Shown: positions 31,909 to 43,900 of the stretch, one piece after another
Layout of the letters: every line of letters begins with the position of its first letter
Numbering within the stretch: position 1 is the stretch's first letter
Source: Cladochytrium replicatum
Taxonomy: Eukaryota > Chytridiomycota > Chytridiomycetes > Cladochytriales > Cladochytriaceae
Reading direction: 5' to 3'
DNA: 64,000 nucleotides
NCBI GenBank assembly: GCA_025526935.1
Contig: JAHLKD010000043.1
Span: forward strand, 186,001-250,000
Notes under the pieces: model-generated
The model's input: the letters and a program-made list of their open reading frames with translations, nothing else
What the model was told of the DNA's origin: nothing
The model's database searches: none
Program-made: the position numbers and the translations under genes

Positions 31909-33458
31909 ATGCGTGCCGTTGTGTTGGGAATCACCTCTTTGTCGCTGGTCGCGGTCATCCTCTTCCTGCTCGCCTCTATGCAAGGCTTCCAAAGAGCGGC
32001 CCCCAGAACAGAGATTTTGGACGAGGACTTGAAGCAACTCCAGGCTCTCACTGCAACAGAACCTCAGATGCAGATTCTATTGAAGAACGTCCAGGCTCTC
32101 GCTGCAGAAATCGCTTATCTCAAAAAGTAACCTCCGATTCTTTTTTCGTTGCAGTCACAGGCTTCAATTCTAAAAATCCACCGTGCATCCATTGTAGGTC
32201 TGCCGCAAGTTTCGAGGCGTACAAGAAAATTGAATGGGTTTTCAGCATCGAAGACTATGACTACTTCAAGGAATACTCGCAAATGAACACAGACAGTATC
32301 CTCCAGTTCATCTGTAAGTGCTGCAGCTATCTCTCCTTTGGTTACTTTTGTGAGGCTGAAACAAGTTCCTTCCTTCAGTCCAAAATGTTGGTACGACAAA
32401 CAAATACTATGTCGAGTTCGGAACCGAGAACGGTGACGAGACGAACACGCGATTCCTTCGGGAACGGCTCGGTTGGACTGGTCTTCTTATGGACGGTGGA
32501 AACGAGAACCCAAAGATTAACCTTCACAAAGAGATGATGTCCAAGAACAACATCATGGAACTCTTCAAGAAGGTACAATTCAATTCCCATTTTCTTCGTT
32601 GACAATTGAAATTCAATTGGATAATTTCCAACAGTACTCAGTCCCTGCCGACTTCGACCTTCTGAGTGTCGACCTGGACTACAAGTAAGTCCGACGATCA
32701 AAAATCAATATTTGCCCAAAATCTCAAAATTCCTATCCTAGCTCTTACTGGGTATGGCGAGCCATCGACCACCGCGTCTACAGACCCCGCGTCCTCGTCG
32801 TCGAATACAGCGGCGACTCGATGTGGAACTGGGAGACTGAGGCCCTCGCCGTCGAGGACAAGCCCGACTTTATGTGGGGCGAGACCGGCTTCTCCAACTA
32901 CTATGGTGGCAACCTGAAAGCCATGTACGAGTTGGGTCTGTACAAAGGCTACCGTCTGATCTACCAGGACCGCGAGCGTCTGAACGCGTTCTTCCTCCGC
33001 GAGGACCTGATCCCCGAGGAAGCCATCGAGTTCCTGCGTCTCGAGCGCATCTTCAGGTGGGGAAGACAGAGGGCATTCAAGGAGGACACGGAGAGGAAAT
33101 GGGTGCATGTGACGCCGCCGTCGGAGGGAGCGTGGAACCGACACGCTCCGTGAATAACGGTTGGGATGATTCTTTTTTGGAGGCGCGGATCAAAGTTTGG
33201 ATGTTTTGGTTGTCGCGATCCGCATTTTTACTTGTGTGTCGTTTTTGGCGTCAAATAAAGCATTTGGGCCTAGGCGTTTGTCTGCACGTCTTACGTATCC
33301 TCTCTTTTTGTGAGCTGTACTAACTCGATATTTTTCTTGGTTTGATTAGGTGGGGTCGTCAGAAGCAGTTCAAGGAAGATACCGAACGGAAGTGGGTGCA
33401 CATTACTCCCCCGAAAGACGGCGCGTACAACCGTCACGCTATTAACCCGTCCAAGTAA
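31909..33458 (+). CDS. FkbM-like SAM methyltransferase, membrane-anchored, with two possible last exons
   Basis: Exons 31909-32126, 32198-32313, 32379-32572, 32635-32684 and 32742 onward. An N-terminal signal anchor (VVLGITSLSLVAVILFLLAS) places the catalytic part in the secretory lumen. SAM-binding motif I is YVEFGTENGDETNTRFLRE; further motifs are WTGLLMDGG, DFDLLSVDLDYN and PRVLVVEYSG, as in FkbM-type enzymes. Reading through 33056 gives a stop at 33153 (329 residues). Splicing at the donor after 33056 to the acceptor before 33350 gives a different last exon ending at 33458 (333 residues). The second route has a perfect TACTAAC branch site at 33317-33323. The acceptor substrate is unknown. 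Confidence 0.82.
33057..33153 (+). other. Alternative terminal exon copy 1
   Basis: Encodes WGRQRAFKEDTERKWVH and ends NRHAP plus TGA. It is paralogous to 33350-33458 (WGRQKQFKEDTERKWVH, ends NRHAINPSK plus TAA). The donor GTGGGG at 33057 sits exactly at the start of this copy, so splicing would skip it. Confidence 0.85.
33350..33458 (+). other. Alternative terminal exon copy 2
   Basis: Duplicate of 33057-33153, preceded by TACTAAC and a TTAG acceptor ending at 33349. It keeps the frame when joined to 33056. About three quarters of aligned residues match copy 1, with many synonymous changes, so both copies look constrained. Confidence 0.85.
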
Positions 33459-33967
33459 CGACCTGGAGGAAAAGTGTTTGGCGGGAAAAATTGGGTAACA
33501 CTCTGTGTCTTGCGAGACTTGATTCCTATTTCTATATTCTTTTGTGGTTAGGTTTCATCTTCTCATATGTTGGGTTTTCGATTCTGTCCATCTGCAGCCT
33601 TGGTGCATGCGGAATGTTATCGTGCATACTTGATGGTTGGAATTTAGAGTATTCGTTTTACGGCTCTATCTAAATGGGACAAAATAAGTAGTTTGAATAT
33701 GTTTTCATTCGATGAAACAATTGTCCCCCCACTTAGATTATTATCATCTCATTTAGCACGCTGTGTTTAAGAATTGAGTTTTCCAAGCCTTTGAGGATTG
33801 AGATGATCCGAACCGTCGAGACATGTTACATTGACCTCGCTTTCCGGGTGTCGAATCGGTGCAACTGTTTCCCTTTTTTAATTGAAGACCTACAATCCCA
33901 ACAAGAATCAAACACACCAAAATGTTTATGATTACCGGTTGCAAGCACCAATGAGTTCTGACTTTGC
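33459..33967. other. Intergenic, no gene seen
   Basis: AT-rich 3' flank of the FkbM-like gene. No supported feature. Confidence 0.5.
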
Positions 33968-34028
33968 ACCCTGGGCTCGAGCCTTGAGAACAAGCTTGTC
34001 ACGTTCTGACCAATTAAGCTACCCAGGT
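33968..34028 (-). other. tRNA-like relic
   Basis: Box A-like TAGCTTAATTGG and box B-like GGCTCGAGCCC lie in the right order, and the ends can pair (CCTGGG with CCCAGG). The span is only about 61 nt and no anticodon arm with U33 can be formed, so it is not a working tRNA. It could be a decayed tRNA or SINE head. Confidence 0.5.
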
Positions 34029-35216
34029 AACTCTTTCATAAAGTTTGCTTGCCCTCCGTTTCCCACGTTGACCTGCTACTTCTCCACGAGTATAATAATA
34101 CAAACAGAAACTCGTCAGGCACAGTGTGCAGTAAACCAAGTTCTCTAGAGCCATAGTGCAAGGGGAATGCACACAAACAAAAGTCAGAATACATTTCCAC
34201 AGAGACTCTTGTCAAATTTGCCACTGGCTCTTTCCACATACAGATAGGTCCACCATTTCGCCCTTTAACTGTTGCTTCAGAGGAATCTCAGTCCTGTCCA
34301 CACTCCACATAACACTGTCCTGAGAGCAAGATCTGCCTCTGCAAGCTCTTCCTAACACCTTTGGCATCCTTTTCAATAGTTCCCTGAAAGTGGTGAAGCT
34401 CAGCCCACAGGGTACCTCCCCAATTGTACACCTCAGCTACTCTCCCAATATAGAATTCAGCAACCACGTCTCCTTCTGCAGGTGCTCCAATTGCCACCAT
34501 CTCACCCAACCAATAGCTAAGTGTTGCACTGGTCAGCCTCAGCAGGGTATGCAAGTTGTTCAATCATCTCAAGAAGCGCTTTGGGATTCTTCTCACAAAT
34601 CCACCAATCTTGTGACGGAAACGCCAAGTGGAGCCAAGCAGAATCACCCTATTTGACTGATCAGTTAGTTGCTCTACATACCAAACCGAGTTGGGCCAAA
34701 GCCAAGCAAGCCACTGCCGGTGCATATCCGCATAGTCAGCATATGCCACAAGTAGTGTTTGCTTTAGAGTGAGAATAGGAACCCAGTGTGATGGTGGTAT
34801 CTTGCACTGAAGTCCATACTCATAGGTCATTCCAGCACTCGAGCTGTGTTGTCCCACCTGGAGTGACGTCCAAAATGGTAGAGGATCTGCCAGAGGATTA
34901 TAGTCAACATCCCACTCAACACTCAATCATTGAAGCTGCATCCGGGCCAAATCTCCAACTATTCCAAATTTTTGTTTTCGCTCAAGAACCAATTTACTCG
35001 GTCCTACAAATATGCACTTTCAAAATTGATTAACCCAAGTCCATCAGAGTGCTCAAGAACCACAGTGGGAAACTTATAGGGAGACCACACTTTCGCTGGA
35101 CAGTTGTGTTTATAGCAAGTTGAAGCTTCACTGAATCTGTCCGTGACAGCACTGTGTTCGCCAACGGTATCTGATTCCGGGAAGGAGAACCCTGTTGACA
35201 ATATAAATAGCAATTC
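34029..35216. other. Probable repeat-derived sequence with minus-strand open frames
   Basis: Two abutting minus-strand frames (34926-34564 and 34563-34288) look like protein, for example EGDVVAEFYIGRVAEVYNWG. The style recalls the C-terminal end of fungal DNA transposases, but I cannot name the family with confidence. No start, introns or host homology were found. Confidence 0.3.
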
Positions 35217-35488
35217 TACCTGATATAGCCCTTTTTTCAATCTTCATCCTCAACCTCTTGATCTCCCCAAGCATTTGCTGAGTTTGAGCCCGACTGCCTG
35301 GGTGTGGACCAAACCAGTTCCAAAACTCTCTCTATATTCCTTCTTCCAATCTCTACCTGATATAGCCCCTTTTCAATCGTCATCCTCAACCTCTTGATCT
35401 CCCCAAGCATTTGCTGAGTTTGGGCTTGAATGCCTGGGTGTGGACCAAACCAGTTCCAAAACTCTCTCTATATTCCTTCTTCCAATCT
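35217..35488. repeat. Direct repeat of about 135 bp, period 137
   Basis: Copy 1 from 35217 and copy 2 from 35354 share nearly all bases (TACCTGATATAGCCC at the start, CCTTCTTCCAATCT at the end) with a few substitutions and small indels. It is tandem and lies just before an integrase relic. Confidence 0.9.
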
Positions 35489-35619
35489 GCTTGATTGCCT
35501 CTCGTCCCATTCCTGTTACAGACCCTATGCCTGCTTGCGTGGTTGCCATCAAAAACTCCTTGTCATTTGTTTCAATTCCAGACCTTACTGAAGGAGTGCC
35601 ACACATTTCCCATCATCTG

Positions 35620-35785
35620 CAGGTCTGTCCATGACCGCGCAAACATGGTTGTGTACCAACACCGCCGCCAACGATGCGACAATCTTTCTTGACAAGTGGG
35701 TCTTCACCGTAAAAGGTCTTCCCTCGACAATTCGCTCGGACCGCGACTCCCAACGGTCTTCGAAATTCATGCTCGCCGTGAAATG
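35620..35785 (+). pseudogene. Retroelement integrase relic (Ty3/gypsy-like)
   Basis: One frame reads TAANDATIFLDKWVFTVKG then LPSTIRSDRDSQRSSKF. This matches the core of Ty3/gypsy integrases ([25 protein letters not shown]). The flanks do not continue the domain, so it is a short fragment. Confidence 0.7.
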
Positions 35786-36055
35786 ATACAGTTCAAAGGC
35801 AACAATGCAACTACGCTAATAATTATTAAAATTAAAGGGAAAGGCAAAACCGCAATTGGAAGAATAAATCATACGATAAACAAAAAATGAGTTAGGGCAG
35901 ATATGCGAAAGAAAAGAACGCAAAATCCACCTGGTCTCATTGCCCTCTTCCCATCCCTCAGTATAACACTCCTGATCCGTTATTTTCCAGTGATGTTCCA
36001 CTTTTTGTGATGTTCATCATCCAGAGGCTGTGTTCTTGACCGTTCAACAGATTCA

Positions 36056-36774
36056 ATGATGAATTCAAACCTCCAAAAAGTCGCAAGGCTCGCCGTCACT
36101 CCGGCATTGCGCACCTCCCGCTCCGCTGTGTGCATGCTCTCCCGTGCATACTCAGACAAACCAGCAACCTCAACCGAAGAATCTGCACCATCCGTTACCG
36201 CCGACGAAGTTGCGCTTGAGCAGAGGCCTATTTTCCGCGCCGATGCCGTCAGCGGTATGCCCTCCTCCCAAAAAAATTGTGCAGCGTTTTGGATGTGATG
36301 CGCTAAAACACCGTATGGCACTACAGGCGTCCCTCCCGAAATTTCCCGCCGTGGAGTCAGGATCTACAGACCCGCACGCACCGCGACACAGCAGGGTTCG
36401 AACAAGGACCTGTGGAGGATTGATTTCGACGTTCAACAACGATGGGAAAACAAGTTGATGGGGTGGTCTTCCAGGTTGGCCAACCTAGATTAATTGGCGA
36501 GGACGAACAATAACGAACACCTTTTTGTTTTGGGATAGCGGGGATCCGGTTCAGGCCGCTAAAATTGAGTTCAAGACCCGAGATGACGCTATCATGTTTG
36601 CAGAACGTCAGGGTTACGATTACTGGGTCGAAGAGCCGAAGGAGCCCAAATTCCGCAAGAAGGTTTATGCCGACAACTTCACGGTATGAAGCTACGATGT
36701 AATTGTGTTTAACGCTCATGGTTTTTCTTTCTCAGTACTCTGCTGACAAGCTCCGAATGATTCGGACAAAGTGA
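36056..36774 (+). CDS. NDUFS4: NADH dehydrogenase (ubiquinone) Fe-S protein 4, complex I 18-21 kDa subunit
   Basis: A nuclear-coded accessory subunit of mitochondrial complex I. Four exons (36056-36254, 36327-36474, 36539-36683, 36736-36774) give 176 residues. The first 30 residues are Arg/Ser/Ala-rich without acids (LQKVARLAVTPALRTSRSAV), as expected for a mitochondrial targeting peptide. The conserved body is VRIYRPARTATQQGS, LWRIDFDVQQRWENKLMGW, KTRDDAIMFAERQGYDYWVE and a Lys/Arg-rich C-terminus. Introns are 72, 64 and 52 nt. It is a live gene between two relic zones. Two ATG codons stand in tandem; the first was used. Confidence 0.92.
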
Positions 36775-38255
36775 TTGCACTGTTACCCCGTATTGTGCAA
36801 TATATTACCATACTCGAAAATTTCTTTTGTCGTTCAACGCCTATGCTCATGTATTTGACTCAGAATTTGATTTGCTCGCTGCATACTTCGATCGTACGCC
36901 CTCTTGTGGATCCATTCCCGGATGTCCATTGTCCACACACCAATACTTATCCAACATGAATTTGATTCTATCCTCAACGCTCCAGTTAGCCCAAGTAGAT
37001 GTACCCGCGTTCGTATTACTTCGTTTGGGACCAGTTGCCCCGTTCAGGGATCCCTTGCATTTTCCAACACAGAAGACTCCTTCTTGACCAAAGTGCCAAA
37101 GAACGCTCTTGGCGAAAACGTTGTCCAGCTCTCCACCCCAGCATCAGAAAGCATCCTCAGCTTCTCTTTACATAGCTGTTTCGCTGAGAATTTTGCCTGA
37201 GCCATCGCGGATATCGCGTTCCTGATTCCATCGAGGTGCGATCTCCAAAACACCGTCTCCATCGCGTCTTTTGCAGATGGAAGCGGGATCACACGCCAGT
37301 CAGAATAGGCGACGTGCGAACGCATCCGTTGCGCGACGTGTGGAGCAAGTTTCGAAAAGTTGCGACGACTCAGTAAAAATGGTGCCGGGCGGTTGCATAT
37401 GATGCAGTTGTGGTAGCGAGTTTCTGGATCCGTCCCGAATACGCGTGAATTTAGCTCATGTACTTCTCTTTTTTCGCTTTCTTGGGTTCAGAGCGGCACA
37501 CGCAGCACGGCCGCTCGGTCCACTCGATGATGTAGCTACCTCTGATGTGTCTAGGTCTTCCTCGGCCGGTCGCTTATTCGGGCTCTTCTCGGTTGCTCAG
37601 AGTACCCTGCAGCAGCACTCTCCACCAACTGAGTAGTATCAAGATGCGTCGCCAAAGCTCCCGGTGAAATAGCATCAACATCGGGTTCAGCAGCCGCCGA
37701 AACACAAGCGAGATCTCATCGGACTGGCGACAAAATAAACCGTCGTCCGCACCATGGTATCGGTCAGCCGATCATCGAACGGGAACTTCATCCCTTCGTG
37801 AAGGTGTGAAACGCGACGCCGTACATGCTCTCCGGTGGTACCGCTGCAGTGGGCCGCTTCTCGACACTTTAACCTCGCGCCGATTTCCACGCCATACTTT
37901 CCGTATAACGCGACGTATGCGCTTTGAGGGATCATGAGCTCTGGTTTATCGAGCGTGTGTCACTGTAGAAGTAATGGTGGCGACATCTCTGTTCCTGAAA
38001 GTTGAGTAGTGTTCGCTAAGTGCCTCGCGAAGTGGGTCTCACATTGCCGCCGGAGTTGAAGCAGCCATTGCGTTTGAGATAGAGATCGTGCGACGAGTAA
38101 GAACAGCCCTTGAGGAGGTCCAAGTTATTCGAGGAAAGCGTCGAAAAAGCCCTGAAGAGCTTCAACAAAAACGTGGCCAAAAAGGGGAAACCAGAAAATT
38201 TCTCAGTCCAATTAGAAATACTTCTGAAATCACCACAATAAGTAGCAAAAATTAA
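36775..38255. other. Unassigned stretch with decayed-looking minus-strand coding
   Basis: On the minus strand, 37430-37044 is open for about 130 codons and contains a CIIC pair (YHNCIICNRPAPFLLSRR). Next to it, in another frame, is EWTERPCCVCRSEPKKAKK (about 37540-37459). A third open piece is 37935-37687. Together they could be one broken gene with Cys pairs, but no family is recognised and no clean exon chain could be drawn. Confidence 0.35.
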
Positions 38256-40860
38256 CTAGAGAATCGAGAGTGATCCGTTGACGCTATTTATAGCCAAGCT
38301 GTTTACCGCTCTTTCTTTCGCCGTGCTCTCCGCGATCTGCATGAAAAAACCATCTCCTTGGTCTATTTGCACATCCTGAATGGCCCACTGGCCTTCGTCA
38401 CCGGTTCCAACGCGTGAAAGCAGCTCCAATGAAGTCCCAAACTCAATGACCGAGCCATGGTGGAGGACTAAGATACGATCGCAGTCCGCAACCGTCTTTA
38501 ATCGGTGGGCAATCGTTATAACTGTGGTCTGAGTGGAGAATTGATGGTTCGCTGGATTCATGTCTCTGTAGCGGCATCTACAGAAGCTGTTGCCTGTTGA
38601 AGAATAATAGCTGAGATTTATGTTTTACAACGCACAGGGAATCCTGACCTCATCCACGATGACGATCCGGCTACTTCCAAGCAATGTGCGGGCTAAACAG
38701 AGAAGCTGCCGCTGACCCTAGAGATAAAGAGTGTTTAGAGACTTTCTTGATATTTGCAAAGGATCAAATCTGCCTGAAATTTGATACATTCTCGCTAACA
38801 GGATGTTCTAATGTAAATTGCCCGACGTTGCTCGGAGCATCCGTCTCTGACGAATCAACACCGCAAGTTGAAAGTGTCTCCAAAAAGTGTACACTTTTCA
38901 AAGCATTCTATGTCGTTGCATCGCTTTGAACCTCGCTGGATGGATCCAGATTCGACCGAATTGTGCCAGAGAACAGAACGGGTCATGCGGGATGATCGTG
39001 ACCCTCGAGTGCAAGTCTTGGATCCCAATTTGCGAGATGTCGATGCCGTCAATCATGATTCGACCACCTACGATTTGAACAAGCCGCAGCATGGCGAGCG
39101 AAAGTGTAGTTTTCCCTGCCCCCGTTCGCCCTCGAAACAACTATACATACACGGATCTGCTATCTGATGACGTACCAACAACACCAGTTTTTTGGAACGT
39201 ATCAACTTGGAAGGAGACATTTCTCTGGACAGTTGGGTTTCTCTTCTTCCACACTTCGTTTCGAAAGCCGCGTCGTGATACACAGAATCTCCACTCTCCC
39301 GCACTTCTAATGGCGCATCTTTGGCGTACTTCACAAACAAGTTCTCGACAACAATTCTTCCTTGATTCGGCCACTAGAAAGATGATGCAAAATGTGACAT
39401 TCAACAGAGGGAATTCAATTCATTCTTACGTTTGAAGGTTGGCGAGCTTCGGAAATGATCGCTGGGGGCTCTTGTTCGAGCTCCGTGTATTCTTGAGTAC
39501 GTCCCTAGACAAAAACGAATGTTTAGACCCGAAAATGAACGAAAAGAGTCTACGTGAGCACTCACAACAGCGTTTATGTTCATCTCAAGTTGCCCGTAAA
39601 AGCTTACTATAGCCAAGAACTCATCGACGAGCGACAAAGAATACACAATCCTACGAGGCCAGCGTCAATACGTAGATGTCCGTTTGGATGTTCTGGATCT
39701 GGCGCTGAGAGGACAATGCTGGCGGTAGCAATTACAAAAACGACTGCACTCGCAATCATCTCCAGATAAAACTTCAGCCAGCTATTGACAGCTTCATTGG
39801 TAGGATGTTCAGAGTAATCAGCAACAAGGACTGACTCCTTTGAATCTTACAAGCTATGTAGAAGCAATCGATTGTGACTGTCGATTCTGAGTTCATTCTG
39901 GGTTACGAATCAGGGCGTACATGCGAATTGTTGATGCCCCGCAGAATGTACAAATTGAGATCATGTTTAAATGTAGGTTGAAACACTCACATTAGCGTTT
40001 CCGAAACTATTGTGTGCAGAAATAAGACTCAGGTGAGTTAAAGAACGACTAGAAAAGACGAGAGACAAACCAATGCGTAGATGGGACTCCTTGCAACGCT
40101 TTCCAACCGCTTCAGAGACCTCACAGCCGACAAGTACCCTTACCCAAACCACATGTAAACTTGCAACACAAACCACTCCCAAAGGACAAGTTGCGCAAGC
40201 AACCGGCGTCGAGGAGCTGCGCCGAAGTCAGCTTGCCGTTGCGATACAAGTGCAATGATGAAGAGTATTGACGCCAAGACCCATTCAAAAAGCCGAAAGT
40301 TGCGAATGACAGGCACTCGGCAACACAAACCACTCCCAAAGGACAAGTTGCGCAAGCAACCGGCGTCGAGGAGCTGCGCCGAAGTCAGCTTGCCGTTGCG
40401 ATACAAGTGCAATGATGAAGAGTATTGACGCCAAGACCCATTCAAAAAGCCGAAAGTTGCGAATGACAGGTACGAGTGCGAAAGACCATCACATTCATCC
40501 CCACCAGATCCGTCAAGATCCATCAGTGCCATGAACAGAGCGCATTCGAGTGCAATGCTGCAAACATGAGGTCCAATGAACAGGCCCGAAGAGATTAACT
40601 TCCGGGAGTGGTGGGACAGCCTCCTCTTCAACTCCAATTAACTGATTCCTTGGACGATTGTTCTCCAACCGAACATATGAATTGGTAGCGCGATGAAGAG
40701 AATTAGGCCAGCAAAGTCGGAGCACGGAGAGTGTTACGCCAACGGCAAGGTCGACGAGAACCTGCAGGTCTGACGGGGCGTTGAACAGTCCGTCGCTGTT
40801 TGAGAAAGCAAAAAACTTAAAAGTTGGCAGCATGTATGAAAATGAACGTGTTCAAGCCAT
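38256..40860 (-). pseudogene. ABCC-type (MRP-like) ABC transporter pseudogene
   Basis: The C-terminal nucleotide-binding domain is clear: Walker [36 protein letters not shown], signature region GQRQLLCLARTLLG, Walker B SSRIVIVDEATASVD, switch His TTVITIAHRLKTVADCDRIL. The linker VNAVGRTQEYTELEQEPPA is typical of MRP proteins. Frameshifts interrupt it: after DPF ([12 protein letters not shown] continues in another frame, near 38965), in the segment before the signature (stop at about 38908), and after AATET near 38574-38540. Upstream (40140-40830) hydrophobic frames could be an N-terminal membrane domain, but the first nucleotide-binding domain and most membrane helices are missing in only 2.6 kb. 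The gene is dead and deleted. Confidence 0.8.
40163..40470 (-). repeat. Perfect 151-bp tandem duplication
   Basis: 40163-40313 and 40320-40470 are identical, separated by CACTCG. The unit lies in the N-terminal membrane part of the ABCC pseudogene. Perfect identity in decaying sequence implies a recent event or an assembly artefact. Confidence 0.95.
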
Positions 40861-40908
40861 GCAATCGCATGATCTACGTGTGCAACTGGATACCCGATCA
40901 ATCTCATT

Positions 40909-43900
40909 CTACATGATCTCGCTTGCAACAGATACCACAGGATTCAGCAGCGTACGAGCCAAGTCGGGATCAACGCGGTCAAGAACAAGTTCACGGAATA
41001 CCGCTGGTCCACCAAGATTCGTCTCGCAACCTCCAAGTTGTACCCTTATGTAATTCAGCGCACCAAGCAACATCATCACGTCCTTCTCTTGCAACTCGAG
41101 TTGCCTTCTTCGCGCTGGTGTGTTGTCATCTTCATCGAAATCAGAGGGTACATACGTTTGGAGCAGCCTACAATTGGAAGTCAATTAGGATTAGCATGAT
41201 CATATCATACACAGTGAAACTAACCCGTCATCGTCTGAGTTCATTGCGATTGTTACCATGACGCCCGAAACAAGGCCTACAAGTCTGACCACGTCGTTCT
41301 GGTTTTCAAACAAGGAGGGATTTCCGGTTGCCATCAGTGTTGCAACGGCCATACCATACAAATATCTTGGTCGATTATATGTATGGAAATCGTACTGAAA
41401 ATAGGATTAATGAACATGCTCGCCATTGCATTATCTCAAATTCCCACTTACGGTATCCAGTAGTGCCCTGACTACGATTCTCGGCCACTGTGGTCCGATT
41501 GACTTGGATAGCTCTGCATCCAAGTAACCGCCGATAGCTTCGATATCATACACCATGAATCGTGCCAGAAGTGTCGCGAAACGTGCTCTCACGCGAGCTG
41601 GCAGTCCGTTGAACCCCGACCCTGACTCCAAATCGTCCAGATCGCCCGCGTCTCCCCGATCTTCTTCTGTGCCTTCAATCAATGCAACGCCTATGATCGC
41701 CCCTAACATTCCCGTTGACACCATCACATCCGCGAGCGCTCTGAACGAATTCGCTCCACGACATGCCTGAGCTGTGGTATCGATCGTGTGTGTGATTGCA
41801 TTCGCAAGTTCAGGGTCCAGCCGCGATATCGACGTTCGCGAAAGCTCCTCGGAGCTCGAGCCTATAGTCAGTTGTCGGAGGCTCCCAAAAAGTGGCACCG
41901 CGTATGCTTGGAGCACTGACAATGGGTCCAGAAGGATGTAATTCTCCACGATTCGGAAAACGATGGCGACTTCAATTTGACCTTTCTCGAAGAGCGGGAA
42001 TACAAATCGGAAGAGACCGAGCAACTCTGGTGTCAGTTGAATTGCATTGGCGAGAACTGTATTCCACAAAACCAGAGCTTCTTGCCAGAGCATCTCATGT
42101 CCTTGCTGCAAGTAACCAAAATAAGAAAACCGATAGCTTGGATTCGGTCACACTCATACCTGTGTCTCATCAACGCTGTACTCAATATATGGAATAAACA
42201 TGGGGTAAAAGAATGATGATTCTTCGCCAACAATCTGAGAGACGCGTGAGCACAGGGTAACCTGATTTTGAACGTATCACAAACCTTAACAAGAATGTGG
42301 GAAATGTTGAGCAAGTGTGACCGGACCATGAACAAATCATCCATCGCAACCCCTTCACTTCCAACCCAATGTCTCGGAAGTGCTTCGACCAGCATCGGAA
42401 TGAACGGTCTCGCTTTCGTGTCCAATTTTGCCAGAATCCCACTCAGATGATGGAACACCGACGTTTGACGAGTGGGATCGTCAATCAGCGCAAGGAGCTG
42501 CAACCCATTCGCCATCGCGTCGGCCGCGAATGGAAGGAACGCGTCAACGCTGGCGTCCATGTCGTCAAAGCACTGGCTGAGACTCTGGAATGCCATGAAT
42601 CGAACTACAATATCCTCGGACGGGTGAAGAAGCTGAGATAAGGTGGAATAGACTGCTGCTTCAATGTTTGCACGTTCCGGTGGTCCAAGCGGCCGCATGA
42701 GCTGACCCAATAGCCAAGCAACTCGACGGCGAATGATCCTGTAGCTGAATCGTGGTATTTATTATGGCTGACGTACCCCACTATGCAAAAGCGTTACCTC
42801 CCATCGTTTCCGGGTGGTCCTCGCAGGGTAGCTTCTTGTGCAAGTCTACCGCGGAACCATGCCTCGAACCGCCCGTCCTCATGAAGCTCATCTGCCAGCA
42901 TTCCCAGTATACTGTAAACAGCGTCTTGTTGAATGATCGAATTCAAGCTGTCCAAATTTGGGCTCTCTGTTATATCATACAAAACGAAATTAATGAACGA
43001 ACCTCGCGTTCATGTGTGATAAATTACCGGCTGCGACTCGCATCATATCCATGATCTGTGGTCCAAGCAACTGTTTGTTGTATTTAAACAGTTCTACGAC
43101 AAACGCTTTCGCACATGCCTAAATAAACAACTGAATGAGACCCGGTCCAGCGTATTTTTTTGACAGGAACTCACGTTAAGCGACTGTGTGGTGTTCTTAT
43201 CCGCCTCATCCATCATCATTAATCCCGGTTCGCATTCCCACTCCTCCAGATCCGTCGCTGTCAGAGGCACGTACTTGCTCACTAGTAGCCCCAGCAAATT
43301 CTGGGTAAGTGATGCTGTAAATACTCTTTCAAGAACGAATTGCCGTGCGCGTTCGAAGAACGGACGTTGGGCTATTAAAACTTGGTCAATCCTCCTTAAA
43401 ATAGCACGAGAGGCTGATCCTACCTTGGTCTTTTGGTGCATATGTATTCTTGTCCAGCATCTGCCTGAGGAACAGCATCCCTTGCATCAACACCGTTGCT
43501 ACCACCTTATCCTCCTCTAGAGTGAATGAGACATCAAATTCAATGAGAAGGATGATCAAACATCGATTCAATCGATTCACACCAGGCGGTAACCGGACAA
43601 GCATCTCGTAATATATTCTTGGAGTTTTCAATCCGACACTGTTTACCCCGGCCTCGTCCACTTCCTGTGATGACATCAGGTACTGGTACAAAACAAGCTT
43701 CTCCAGGTTCTCGTTGACGTAGATCTTTCCAATGTGTTGAACAAACTTGCTAAGCTGTTGATTGTCCACAACGGCTTCCAAATGTGAGACCATTAACTTT
43801 GCCAGGCAATCTGATATAAAAGACAGGAACGCCTGTGAAGAAGAAAAGAACCGAGTTGTGGAAAGTGGTGCTTAAAAACTTCGAACTCACTTACCCACAC

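Noticed and set aside
33968-34028. Functional tRNA
   Set aside because: Box-like motifs are present, but the length is about 61 nt and no valid anticodon arm can be drawn.
42262-42284. 23-nt intron in Kap120
   Set aside because: Too short, and a 50-nt intron (42284-42235) restores the importin-11 alignment (ILVK-IVGEESSFFYP) exactly.
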